From Streptomyces sp. man185 (GTDB lineage Bacteria > Actinomycetota > Actinomycetes > Streptomycetales > Streptomycetaceae), in NCBI GenBank assembly GCA_002551355.1, contig NTHE01000008.1, positions 87,339 to 151,338 of the forward strand: DNA of 64,000 bases. Direction: 5' to 3'. This document shows positions 45,071 to 53,619 of the stretch, piece after piece. The notes under the pieces are model-generated. The model saw nothing but the letters and a program-made list of their open reading frames with translations, made no database searches and was not told where the DNA came from. Position 1 is the first letter of the stretch; each line of letters opens with the position of its first letter. A program made the translations under genes and the position numbers.

Positions 45071-46024
45071 ATGACCCAGACAGCTCCGCCCCCGGTACAG
45101 CAGCCGCCCGCCGCCCTCGCCAAGCGCTCCGGCGACGCCCCGGCCGAGCGGTCCGTACGCACCGTCATCTCACCGCTGGCGCTCGCCGGGCGCCGCGGCA
45201 AGGTCGCCTACTGGTCGGTGTTCACCCTCGTCGTCCTGCTCTTCGCCTTCGCGTTCCTCTTTCCCGTCTACTGGATGGTCACGGGCGCGATGAAACCGCC
45301 CGAGGAAGTGGTGCGCACCCCGCCCACCCTCGTTCCCGAGCAGTGGCAGATCAGCGGCTACACCGACGCCTGGGACCTGATGCGGCTACCGACCCACCTG
45401 TGGAACACGGTCGTCCAGGCGACCGGCGCCTGGGTGCTGCAGATCGTCTTCTGCACAGCCGCCGCCTACGCCCTGTCCAAGCTCAAGCCGGCCTTCGGCA
45501 ACGTGATCCTCGGCGGCATCCTCGCCACCCTCATGGTCCCGGTGCAGGCCCTCGTCGTACCGAAGTACCTCACCATCGCCGACATGCCGCTGATCCACGT
45601 CAACCTGCTGAACGATCCGCTGGCCATCTGGCTGCCGGCCGTCGCGAACGCCTTCAACCTCTATCTGCTCAAACGATTCTTCGACCAGATCCCGCGCGAC
45701 GTCCTGGAGGCCGCCGAGATCGACGGGGCGGGCAGACTCCGCACCCTCTGGTCCATCGTCCTGCCCCTGTCGAGGCCCGTCCTCGGCGTCGTGTCGATCT
45801 TCGCGCTGGTCGCGGTGTGGCAGGACTTCCTCTGGCCGCTGATGGTCTTCTCCGACACCGACAAACAGCCGATCAGCGTGGCCCTCGTGCAGCTCTCGCA
45901 GAACGTCCCGCTGACCGTGCTGATCGGGGCCATGGTCATCGCGAGCATCCCGATGGTCCTGATGTTCCTGGTCTTCCAGCGGCACATCATCGCCGGAATC
46001 AGCGCGGGCAGCACGAAAGGCTGA
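45071..46024 (+). CDS. sugar ABC transporter permease (MalG-like)
   Basis: A 317-residue permease with six membrane helices. The EAA loop is EAAEIDGAGRLRTLWSIVLP, followed by LSRPVLGVVSIFALVAVW. GAGAGGAGC precedes the ATG. It starts 18 nt after the first permease stop. The C-terminus (QRHIIAGISAGSTKG) is typical of MalG-type proteins. Confidence 0.93.
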   Translation: MTQTAPPPVQQPPAALAKRSGDAPAERSVRTVISPLALAGRRGKVAYWSVFTLVVLLFAFAFLFPVYWMVTGAMKPPEEVVRTPPTLVPEQWQISGYTDAWDLMRLPTHLWNTVVQATGAWVLQIVFCTAAAYALSKLKPAFGNVILGGILATLMVPVQALVVPKYLTIADMPLIHVNLLNDPLAIWLPAVANAFNLYLLKRFFDQIPRDVLEAAEIDGAGRLRTLWSIVLPLSRPVLGVVSIFALVAVWQDFLWPLMVFSDTDKQPISVALVQLSQNVPLTVLIGAMVIASIPMVLMFLVFQRHIIAGISAGSTKG

Positions 46025-46181
46025 CCCACGCCCGCCCCCGGCGAAGCCCCCGGACCCGCCGCCGCCCCCGGCCTTCCCGCCCCGCTCCGGGGCGGCGGCG
46101 TCAGAACCTCCAGCTCCTCCCTGTTGCGCGGACCGGCCCACTTCACCGGCGACCGCGCCCCGCCCGAAAGGAACCCGCCTT

Positions 46182-47783
46182 ATGGAAGGCAGCCAGCTCG
46201 CCGCCGACGACTGGTGGCGCTCGGCCGTCATTTACCAGGTCTACGTCCGCAGCTTCGCCGACGGCGACGGGGACGGCACCGGCGACCTGGCGGGCGTACG
46301 GTCCCGGCTGCCCTACTTGGCCGAACTCGGCGTCGACGCGCTCTGGTTCACCCCCTGGTACCTGTCCCCGATGGCGGACGGCGGGTACGACGTCGCCGAC
46401 TACCGGGCCATCGACCCCTCCTTCGGCAACCTCGCGGAGGCCGAGAAGCTCATCGCCGAAGCCCGCGAGGCGGGGATCCGGACCATCATCGACATCGTTC
46501 CCAACCACGTCTCCGATCAGCACGTCTGGTTCAAGGCGGCGCTCGCCGCAGGCCCCGGCAGCGCGGAGCGCGAACTCTTCCACTTCCGCCCCGGCCGCGG
46601 CGCACGCGGCGAACTGCCCCCCAACGACTGGGAGAGCGAGTTCGGCGGAGTGCCCTGGACCCGCGTGGCGGACGGCGAGTGGTACCTCCACCTGTTCGCC
46701 ACCGAGCAGCCCGACCTCAACTGGGCCCATCCCGCCGTACGCCAGGAGCACGAGGAAGTCCTGCGGTTCTGGTTCGAACGCGGCGTGGCAGGCGTGCGCA
46801 TCGACTCCGCCGCCCTCGTCGCCAAGGACCCGGCGCTTCCGGACCTCGAAGGACACCAGGGGCCCCACCCGTACGTCGACCGGGACGAGCTGCACGACAT
46901 CTACCGGGGCTGGCGGGCCATAGCCGACGAGTTCGGCGGCATTTTCGTCGGCGAGGTGTGGCTGCCCGACTCGGAGCGCTTCGCCCGCTACCTCCGCCCC
47001 GACGAACTGCACACCGCCTTCAACTTCACCTTCCTCAGCTGCCCCTGGGACGGCGCCCTGCTGCGCCGCGCCATCGACGAGACCCTCGCCGAACACGCCC
47101 CCGTCGGCGCCCCCGCAACCTGGGTCCTCTGCAACCACGACGTCACCCGCACCGTCACCCGCTACGGCCGTGAGGACACCGGCTTCGCCTTCACGGCCAA
47201 GGCGTTCGGCGTCCCCAGTGACCTGGGGCTCGGCACCCGCCGCGCCCGCGCCGCCGCCCTCCTCTCACTCGCCCTGCCCGGCTCGGTCTACCTCTACCAG
47301 GGCGAGGAACTGGGTCTGCCCGAGGCCGACGTGCCGCTGGACCGGATCCAGGACCCCATGTACTTCCGCTCCCAGGGGCGGGCCCCCGGCCGCGACGGTT
47401 GCCGCACCCCGCTGCCCTGGGCGGCCGACGAACCGTACGCGGGTTTCGGCTCCACCGTGGAACCCTGGCTCCCGCTGCCCGCCGACTGGCCGTCCCGCGC
47501 GGCCGACCTCCAGGCCCAGGACCCCGACTCGGTGCTGGCCCTCTACCGGGAGGCCCTGCGGCAGCGGCGCTCGCTGACCGCACTGCACACCGAACCGTTG
47601 CGCTGGCTGGGCGAGGACCCGGAACTCCTGCTGTTCGCCCGCGGCGAGGCCCTGGTCTGCGCGGTCAACCTCGCCGAGGGGCCCGTACAGCTCCCCGCCC
47701 ACACCGAGATCCTGCTCGCCAGCGGTCCCCTGGACGCCGAGGGCCGGCTGCCCCGGGACACGGCGGTGTGGCTGGCCGTCTGA
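46182..47783 (+). CDS. GH13 alpha-glucosidase-type glycoside hydrolase
   Basis: A 533-residue GH13 enzyme, cytoplasmic (no signal peptide). Conserved regions are DIVPNHVSD, GVRIDSAA with nucleophile D208, FVGEVWLPD with acid/base E258, and CNHDVTRT with D320. QIYQVYVRSFADGDGDGTGD-like text at the N-terminus (VYVRSFADGDGDGTGD) is typical of oligo-1,6-/alpha-glucosidases. It probably hydrolyses the imported alpha-glucoside to glucose. It follows the second permease by 157 nt and is likely part of the same operon. Confidence 0.92.
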   Translation: MEGSQLAADDWWRSAVIYQVYVRSFADGDGDGTGDLAGVRSRLPYLAELGVDALWFTPWYLSPMADGGYDVADYRAIDPSFGNLAEAEKLIAEAREAGIRTIIDIVPNHVSDQHVWFKAALAAGPGSAERELFHFRPGRGARGELPPNDWESEFGGVPWTRVADGEWYLHLFATEQPDLNWAHPAVRQEHEEVLRFWFERGVAGVRIDSAALVAKDPALPDLEGHQGPHPYVDRDELHDIYRGWRAIADEFGGIFVGEVWLPDSERFARYLRPDELHTAFNFTFLSCPWDGALLRRAIDETLAEHAPVGAPATWVLCNHDVTRTVTRYGREDTGFAFTAKAFGVPSDLGLGTRRARAAALLSLALPGSVYLYQGEELGLPEADVPLDRIQDPMYFRSQGRAPGRDGCRTPLPWAADEPYAGFGSTVEPWLPLPADWPSRAADLQAQDPDSVLALYREALRQRRSLTALHTEPLRWLGEDPELLLFARGEALVCAVNLAEGPVQLPAHTEILLASGPLDAEGRLPRDTAVWLAV

Positions 47784-47977
47784 ACCGGTACGGCAGACCG
47801 GCGGGGGAGCACCCGATGCGGGGGCGATCCACCCAGGGGGCCTGAGTACCCGCACTCAGGCCCCGTGCCCCGGCCGCCGCGACGATGAGGGCGTCGCGGG
47901 CGAAGCCGAGAAGGGCGGGCCCCGCACCGCACCGCCGCCCACCAGGACGGCTGCGCCCGCCGGACCTTGGGAGAACC

Positions 47978-48658
47978 GTGCTCAGCCGCATCGCCTCCGC
48001 CGTCGTCCCCTCGCTCGGACGCCTCACCGTCACGTCCGACCACGCCACGGCCCCGGCCGCCGGCAGCATCATCGTCGCCAACCACACCTCCCTGGCCGAC
48101 CCGGGCATCGTCCTCGCCGCACTGCTGCGCCTCGGCGTCGAACCCGTCGTCATGGCCACCGCGGGCCTGTGGCGCATCCCGGTCCTCGGCCGTCTCCTGG
48201 AGCGCGGCGGCCACGTGCCCGTGCACCGCAACACCGACCGGGCGGCGGGCGCCCTCGACGCGGCCGCCGCCGCGCTCAGGGACGGCCGCCATCTGCTCAT
48301 CTACGGCGAAGGGCGGCTGCCCTGCCGGACGGACGCGGCGGAGGCTCCGCCGGAGAGCTTCCGCAGCGGCCTCGCCCGCCTCGCGCACGCGTCCGGGGCG
48401 CCCGTCGTGCCGCTCGGCCAGGCGGGCGCCCGGCGGGTGACCTCGGGCCCGTGCGTCAAGCAGATCTCCGGGCTCCTCACCGCTCCGGCCCGCCGCCCCC
48501 GGCTCCACGTCCACATCGGCGCTCCGCTGCACCTCCCGCCGGAGGTCGAGACGGCGACCGCGACGGCCCGCGCGGCCGTCACCGCCGCCTGGCGCACCGC
48601 CGCTCACCACCTCGGCGAACCCGCGGCGCTCGCCGGACGCCCCGAACGGGCTGCGTGA
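47978..48658 (+). CDS. 1-acylglycerol-3-phosphate acyltransferase (PlsC family)
   Basis: A 226-residue PlsC-like acyltransferase with the HX4D catalytic motif NHTSLADP (H36, D41) and the acceptor-binding YGEGRLP, a departure from the usual EGTR. The latter suggests an atypical acceptor. GTG 47978 has GGGAG 4 nt upstream. About 194 nt separate it from the glucosidase gene, and it is convergent with a DinB gene 14 nt away. Confidence 0.87.
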   Translation: MLSRIASAVVPSLGRLTVTSDHATAPAAGSIIVANHTSLADPGIVLAALLRLGVEPVVMATAGLWRIPVLGRLLERGGHVPVHRNTDRAAGALDAAAAALRDGRHLLIYGEGRLPCRTDAAEAPPESFRSGLARLAHASGAPVVPLGQAGARRVTSGPCVKQISGLLTAPARRPRLHVHIGAPLHLPPEVETATATARAAVTAAWRTAAHHLGEPAALAGRPERAA

Positions 48659-48671
48659 CGACGGCAGACGG

Positions 48672-49256
48672 CTACGCGGCCTCGCGCGCCGCCTGCTCCA
48701 GGCGCTGCCGGTAGCCCTCCCACCACGCGCCATCGCCCGGCGCCATGTTGTCGGTGCCGGACCGCAGCCCGACCGTCCCGTCGATGAGCTCCCGCACGAT
48801 GTCGGCGTGTCCGGCGTGCCGCTGAAGGTCGGAGATCACGTGGACCAGGATCTGGTGCAGCGTCACCCGGCCCCGCTCGCCGGGCCACCACCGGACCCGC
48901 CCGACCGCGTCGAGGGGCAGCTCGGCGATCGTGGCGTCCGCGTGCTCCGCCACCCGGCGGTGGAGCGCGAGGATGTCCTCGCGGGATTCGTCGGCGGTCG
49001 CCCACATGTCCTGGTTCGCCTCGGCGTCGTCCTCGAAGGCGGGCAGCACCTCGCCGAACGGCCGCCCGAACGTCTCGCCGAAGTAGCCCAGCTCCACCCC
49101 GGCGGCGTGCTTGACCAGCCCGAGGAGATTCGTACCGGTCGGTGTGAGGGGACGGCGGACGTCGTACTCCGAGAGCCCGTCGAGTTTCCACCACAGGACA
49201 TCGCGGGCTGACTGCAGATAGCGCTGGAGGTCGGCCTTCGGCTGCGAGGGGGTCAT
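48672..49256 (-). CDS. DinB-family protein (DUF664)
   Basis: A 194-residue four-helix-bundle protein with the DinB metal ligands: LGLVKHAAGVELGYFGETFG in part (GLVKHAAGVE) and HVISDLQRHAGHADIVREL. It has a Trp-rich segment DVLWWKLDGLSEYDVRR and WWPGERGRVTLHQILVHV, typical of the mycothiol-transferase-like subgroup. The activity is unknown. Convergent with the PlsC gene. Confidence 0.88.
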   Translation of the reverse strand: MTPSQPKADLQRYLQSARDVLWWKLDGLSEYDVRRPLTPTGTNLLGLVKHAAGVELGYFGETFGRPFGEVLPAFEDDAEANQDMWATADESREDILALHRRVAEHADATIAELPLDAVGRVRWWPGERGRVTLHQILVHVISDLQRHAGHADIVRELIDGTVGLRSGTDNMAPGDGAWWEGYRQRLEQAAREAA

Positions 49257-49567
49257 GCGGGCAGTCTGTCACCGGGCACTGACAACGCGACCGCCACCGG
49301 GCGCCGGAGGTGCGGGACTCCCGTCCGCAGGACCGGGCGCGGCTCCCGTGCGGAGGCGTGCCGAGGCGTGCGCTCCGCACCGTCCGGGGACGCGGCCCGG
49401 GTGGCGGCCGACGCCCCGGCGGCGTAGGTATGGAGGCGTGCCGCTCCGGAGGACGTGTGACGCCACGGAGCGCACCGGCCTGCGACGGCCGGTGACCATC
49501 AGGCCCACCCGGCGGACCGGCGACAGCGTCCGACGGCTCACCACCGGGGGCGAGGAGACGGATCCCG
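49257..49567. other. 311-bp gap before VOC gene
   Basis: No gene is supported. A 12-bp direct repeat GGAGGCGTGCCG occurs at 49352-49363 and 49432-49443, and GCGGAG/CTCCGC forms a short inverted repeat around the first copy. The right end contains the promoter of the VOC gene. Confidence 0.4.
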
Positions 49568-50356
49568 ATGACCGAGGCAGAGCAGAGGACCCCTGTGCAC
49601 GGGATTCCGTGCTGGGTCAGCCTCATGACCCGGGACCTGCGGGCCACCGAGGACTTCTACGGGACCGTTCTCGGGTGGACCTTCCGCTCCGGCACCCTCG
49701 GCGAGGGCTTCTCCGTCGCCCACGTCGACGCCCTGCCCGTCGCCGGGATCGGACAGATCGCCCCCGGTCTGCCCACAGCCGTCTCCTGGACCCCGTACTT
49801 CGCCGTCGCGGACGTCGACACCGCCGCGGCCCGGGTCCGTGAGCGGGGCGGCACCATCGCCGTCGGCCCGATCCGGCTGGGCCCCGGGCGGGGAGCCGTG
49901 GCCGCCGACCGGGAAGGGGCCGCGTTCGGCTTCTGGGAGGGCCGGACCCCGCCCTGGTCGTTCGGCCGGGACAGTGCTCCGGCCTCCCTCGAACTGCGCA
50001 CCAGCCACGCCTTCGACTCCGCGATCTTCTACGCCGAGGTGTTCGGCTGGGCCTCCGAGGAACCCGGCGGCTGCGAGGTCGGCTACGCGTACCAGCAGGA
50101 CGCGGTCGTCGTACGGCAGGGCGGCCGCACCGTGGCCACCCTGCGCGGCGGCGGGGACGCGTCGTCCCCCGACCCCCTGCTGCGCCCCCGTTGGCACGTC
50201 CGCTTCCAGGTCGCGGACCCGCAGGCGGTCACCGAGGCGGCCCGTGCGGCGGGCGGAACGGCCGGCCCGTCGGCCAACTCGCCCGCCGACGGAACCGAAG
50301 CGGTGATCAGGGACCCCGACGGCGGCATCTTCACCGTCTGCGCCCACCCCGTGTAG
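49568..50356 (+). CDS. VOC-superfamily protein (two glyoxalase-like domains)
   Basis: A 262-residue protein of two vicinal-oxygen-chelate domains. The first (about 8-125) begins HGIPCWVSLMTRDLRATEDF, and the second (about 145-262) has AIFYAEVFGW-like text (SAIFYAEVFGWASEE) and ends DPDGGIFTVCAHPV. Each has paired beta-alpha-beta-beta-beta units; canonical metal ligands cannot be assigned with confidence. Role unknown; such duplicates include antibiotic-binding and dioxygenase-like proteins. Convergent with the GH114-like gene 16 nt away. Confidence 0.88.
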   Translation: MTEAEQRTPVHGIPCWVSLMTRDLRATEDFYGTVLGWTFRSGTLGEGFSVAHVDALPVAGIGQIAPGLPTAVSWTPYFAVADVDTAAARVRERGGTIAVGPIRLGPGRGAVAADREGAAFGFWEGRTPPWSFGRDSAPASLELRTSHAFDSAIFYAEVFGWASEEPGGCEVGYAYQQDAVVVRQGGRTVATLRGGGDASSPDPLLRPRWHVRFQVADPQAVTEAARAAGGTAGPSANSPADGTEAVIRDPDGGIFTVCAHPV

Positions 50357-50371
50357 CCGCCGCGCGGGCCC

Positions 50372-51232
50372 TCAGCAGGTGCGGAACACGTACCCCGGCC
50401 GCCCGGCCGGGACGACGTCGAGATCCCGGCGCACCACGGAGACCTTGGCCCCTACGGCGGAGCACGCCTTCGTGAAGTCGCCCGCGGTGTACTCGACGAC
50501 GAACACCTTGTTGCCGTACGCGGAGGCGTAGTCGGCGCACTCGTCGTAGCGGCCGCACTCCTCGGCGACGGCGAAGTCGAACCCGATCTTCTTCCGCTGG
50601 CCCAGCAGGTCCGTGGTGTTCTTCTGGCCGATCGCCAGGCCCGCCGTGTGCGCGCGGTCGGCCAGGAGCTTCGCGAACGCCGCGTTGTGCGTCCGGGTCA
50701 GCAGACCGTCGGACCGCTCGTAGGAGTCGAGGTTGTCCGGCTCCACCGCCTGGAAACCGGACGTCGCGCAGCCGGCGATCCAGCCTCCGACGACCTTCGC
50801 CAGCCGGGTCCGCTTGCCCGCGGTCGAGGTGTCGAGCAGCGCCTCTCCCCAGGCCTCGTCATTGACCAGCTCGCCGTCGCCGTCGCGCAGCAGCAGATCG
50901 GGGTTGTTCTTCTCCCACCAGCCGAGGGCGTCGGGCTGGGTCTGGAAGGCGTTGACGTAACAGACGTTGTAGAGGCCCTTGGCGGGCTTGGCCGTACGGT
51001 CCCGGGAGAGCGCCTTGACTCCGGCGGGCGGGGTGTACGCGCCGCCGATCTGGTAGTCGAAGGCCGCGTTCGCCGTGGGCGGCACGACCTTCGGCGTGGC
51101 CTTGGCGGCCGAGCCCGTGGCGGAGGCGTGGGACAGGAGCAGCCCCGCTCCCGCCGCGACCGCGATCCCGCCGGCCAGTGCGGCGAGGGTGCGCTTGCGG
51201 TGGAGCAGAGGACGGACGGCGTGCTGGGGCAT
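50372..51232 (-). CDS. secreted GH114-like (endo alpha-1,4-polygalactosaminidase family) protein
   Basis: A 286-residue exported protein. A signal peptide (RKRTLAALAGGIAVAAGAGLL, shown in part as LAALAGGIAVAAGAGLL) leads to a (beta/alpha)8-like domain of the GH114/TM1410 group: AAFDYQIGGAYTPPAG, VCYVNAFQTQ, CATSGFQAVEPDNLDSYER and IGQKNT. The acidic pair in EPDNLD is the usual putative catalytic site. Substrate is likely a galactosamine-containing exopolysaccharide. ATG 51232 has GGGAG 5 nt upstream. Confidence 0.85.
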   Translation of the reverse strand: MPQHAVRPLLHRKRTLAALAGGIAVAAGAGLLLSHASATGSAAKATPKVVPPTANAAFDYQIGGAYTPPAGVKALSRDRTAKPAKGLYNVCYVNAFQTQPDALGWWEKNNPDLLLRDGDGELVNDEAWGEALLDTSTAGKRTRLAKVVGGWIAGCATSGFQAVEPDNLDSYERSDGLLTRTHNAAFAKLLADRAHTAGLAIGQKNTTDLLGQRKKIGFDFAVAEECGRYDECADYASAYGNKVFVVEYTAGDFTKACSAVGAKVSVVRRDLDVVPAGRPGYVFRTC

Positions 51233-51284
51233 ACGTACTCCCGTGCGTGGGCTTCGGACCTTCCTCCGCATCATGGACGGCCGA

Positions 51285-52616
51285 TCATGAGCGAATCGTG
51301 AGGGCCGGGCCCCCGCCGCGCCGCCGGCCCGGCCGCGACCGGTCGGGCGCGAACCGCAGGACGAATTCCGCGCCGCCGCCGGGGCGGGCCCGGACGGTGA
51401 GCCTCCCCCGGTGGACCTCCGCGATCCGCCGTACCAGCGAGAGGCCGATCCCCGTGCCCCCGCCCGGCGAACTGAACCGCTCCATCAGCTCCGGCAGCCG
51501 CGCCGGATCCACTCCCGGGCCGCGGTCGGCGACCCACACCTCCGGCCCGCGCACCGTCACCAGCAGCTCGGCCCGGTCCGGTGCGTCGGGCGCCCGGCCG
51601 TGCCGTACGGCGTTGTCCAGCAGATTGCGTACGGCGACCCGCACCAGCGCCGCGTCGGCCTCGACCACCGACTCCGCCAGCCGCAGCTCCGGGCGGGGCC
51701 CGCTCTCCGGCAGCTCCGCGCACACCTCCTCGACGAGCTGGTCCAGCCGCAGCGGCTCCGCCCGTACGGTGTCCACGGCGGCTTCCAGCCGCCCCCGGGC
51801 CAGCAGGTTCTCCACGACGTCGGCCATCCGGTCCGCCGCCCGCCGGATCCGGGGCAGATGGGCGTCGAGACCGCCCGGGGCGCCGCCGGCCACCTCCACC
51901 GACCCGCGCATCACCGCGACCGGGGTCCGCAGCTCGTGCGCGGCGTCCGCCAGCAGCCGTTCCTGCTGCTCCAGCGCCTGCCAGGCCGGCCGCATGCTGC
52001 GCCCGGAGAGCACGTGCCCGGTCACCGCGGCCAGGGCCGTCAGCGCACCGGCCCCGACGACCAGTGAGAGGACCAGACTCCGGTGCTCGGCCGCGCCGCG
52101 CTCCGGATCGCCGACCGCGACGGCCGCGCCCGCCACCTCGTCGGTGGCGTCGTGGTAGAAGGGCACGGCCAGCAGCCGCACCGGCTCTCCCGAGCGGTCG
52201 CGCGCCTCGGCCCGCACCGGCCCCTCCTCGCCCATCGCCGAACGGGTCACCGTATCGATGGGCCCGGCTCCCACGGCGAACTGCGCGGTGCGGCCCCGGA
52301 ACACGGTGACCGGATCACCGCCGGGCCGGCCCTCCAGCACCAGGATCTGCGGGGTCCCCGCAGTCGCCTCGTCGTCCCTGAGGCCGTCGAGGCGGATCCG
52401 GTCGTCCTCGTAGTAGACGAGCGAGGCGGCGACGGAGGCCCGGCGGCGCATCTCGTCGTACTCGGCGTCCTGCCGCGCCCGGTCGTCGGTCCGGATCACC
52501 ACCCAGGACAGGCACGCCAGCCCGACGACGGTGATCAGGGTGTAGGCCGCGGTCAGCCGCAGCTGCAGTCGGCGCAGCCGCCTCCTGGCCGGGGAACGCC
52601 GTACGGCCCCAGCCAT
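51285..52616 (-). CDS. sensor histidine kinase
   Basis: A 443-residue membrane sensor. One N-terminal helix (about 22-40) and a second (about 180-200) flank an extracytoplasmic domain. The dimerisation H-box has phospho-acceptor H227 (ADAAHELRTPVAVM). The HATPase part contains NLLDNAVRHG (N box), VADRGPGVDP (G1), and GGGTGIGLSLVRRI (G2). Its ATG overlaps the response regulator stop (TGATG). Signal unknown; there is no adjacent exporter or target gene. Confidence 0.93.
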   Translation of the reverse strand: MAGAVRRSPARRRLRRLQLRLTAAYTLITVVGLACLSWVVIRTDDRARQDAEYDEMRRRASVAASLVYYEDDRIRLDGLRDDEATAGTPQILVLEGRPGGDPVTVFRGRTAQFAVGAGPIDTVTRSAMGEEGPVRAEARDRSGEPVRLLAVPFYHDATDEVAGAAVAVGDPERGAAEHRSLVLSLVVGAGALTALAAVTGHVLSGRSMRPAWQALEQQERLLADAAHELRTPVAVMRGSVEVAGGAPGGLDAHLPRIRRAADRMADVVENLLARGRLEAAVDTVRAEPLRLDQLVEEVCAELPESGPRPELRLAESVVEADAALVRVAVRNLLDNAVRHGRAPDAPDRAELLVTVRGPEVWVADRGPGVDPARLPELMERFSSPGGGTGIGLSLVRRIAEVHRGRLTVRARPGGGAEFVLRFAPDRSRPGRRRGGGPALTIRS

Positions 52617-53290
52617 CAGGAGGATCCAGGCTCGGCCGACAGCAGGAACCCCTGACCGCGCACGGTGTGCACCAGACCCGGGGAGCCGAGCTTGCGGCGC
52701 AGGCCCGCGACGACGGCGTCCACCACATTCGAGACCGGGTCGGCCATCTCGTCCCAGCAGTGCTCCAGCAGCCCGGTACGGGTGACGACGGCGTCCCGGT
52801 GGACGAGGAGCTGCTGGAGTACGGCGTACTCCTTCGGGCTCAACGACAGCAGCACACCGCCGCGCCGCACCTCGTGCCGCGCCACGTCCATGACCACGTC
52901 CGCGCAGCTCAGGAAGGAGGGCAGCCGGACCGGCGCCCGCCGGGTCAGGCCCCGGACGCGCAGGACGAGCTCGCGCATCGCGAACGGTTTGGCCAGATAG
53001 TCGTCCGCCCCGCTCTCCAGCCCCCGCAACCGCTCGTCCAGGGAGTCCAGGGCGGTCAGGCACAGCACGGGCACCGACCAGCCGGCCCGACGCCTGCCCT
53101 CCAGCGGGGCGAGGGTGTCGCCGGAGGGCACCATCCGGTCCAGCACCACACAGTCGTACGCGGTGATGTGCAGCGACTCGTCCGCCTCCGGCCAGTCGGA
53201 GACGCAGTCCACGGCGAAGCCCCCGTCGCGCAGTCCGGCCGCGATCACCTCCCGCAGGTCGTCGTCGTCCTCCACCAGCAGCACACGCAT
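52616..53290 (-). CDS. OmpR-type response regulator
   Basis: A 224-residue regulator. The receiver has acidic pocket EDDDD (7-11), phospho-acceptor D51 (CVVLDRMVPSG) and K101 (DDYLAKPF). The C-terminal winged helix reads LSPKEYAVLQQLLVHRDAVV in part, then NVVDAVVAGLRRKL. It is the upstream gene of the two-component operon and overlaps the kinase start by one base. Confidence 0.94.
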   Translation of the reverse strand: MRVLLVEDDDDLREVIAAGLRDGGFAVDCVSDWPEADESLHITAYDCVVLDRMVPSGDTLAPLEGRRRAGWSVPVLCLTALDSLDERLRGLESGADDYLAKPFAMRELVLRVRGLTRRAPVRLPSFLSCADVVMDVARHEVRRGGVLLSLSPKEYAVLQQLLVHRDAVVTRTGLLEHCWDEMADPVSNVVDAVVAGLRRKLGSPGLVHTVRGQGFLLSAEPGSS

Positions 53291-53415
53291 GGGGAGGACG
53301 CCTCCGAGTCTTTGTCCGCGAGAGCCCCTGGCCGGGGGAGGCGAGGGGAGAGACCCGCCATCCTAGGCCGTTCCACGCCCCCGCCCCGAGGCGGCCCGTC
53401 AGGCCGGTGAGGCCT

Positions 53416-53473
53416 AGGGTTTGTCGTCAGACTCCGTCCTTCGGGCGACGACGGCAGTTTGACGACAGGCCCT
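53416..53473. mobile_element. 58-bp MITE-like inverted-repeat element
   Basis: The ends AGGGTTTGTCGTCAGACT and AGTTTGACGACAGGCCCT are near-perfect inverted repeats (15 of 18), and the match continues inward (CCGTC against GACGGC) around a short loop. No target duplication is obvious. The left end recurs alone at 41163. It abuts a truncated methyltransferase tail. Confidence 0.6.
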
Positions 53474-53474
53474 G

Positions 53475-53590
53475 GCGGACCGCGCAGACGATTTCGCCGC
53501 CCTGTGCACGGCGGGCGGCTTCGCCCTGCGGAGCGTGACGCCGCTGCCCGCGCCCGACATCTTCCAGATCGTCGAAGATGCTCGCGCAGG
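53475..53590 (+). pseudogene. O-methyltransferase C-terminal tail fragment
   Basis: Directly after the MITE-like element, the + strand reads DRADDFAALCTAGGFALRSV then PLPAPDIFQIVE, the C-terminal pattern of class I O-methyltransferases (R..EF..L...AGF.L..V.P.P.P...IVE). The start, the SAM-binding domain and its own stop are missing. The remaining frame runs on into antisense of the LysR gene. The element may mark the truncation point. Confidence 0.5.
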
Positions 53591-53619
53591 ACCGAGGCGG
53601 GTGGCGGGGCAATCGGCCC

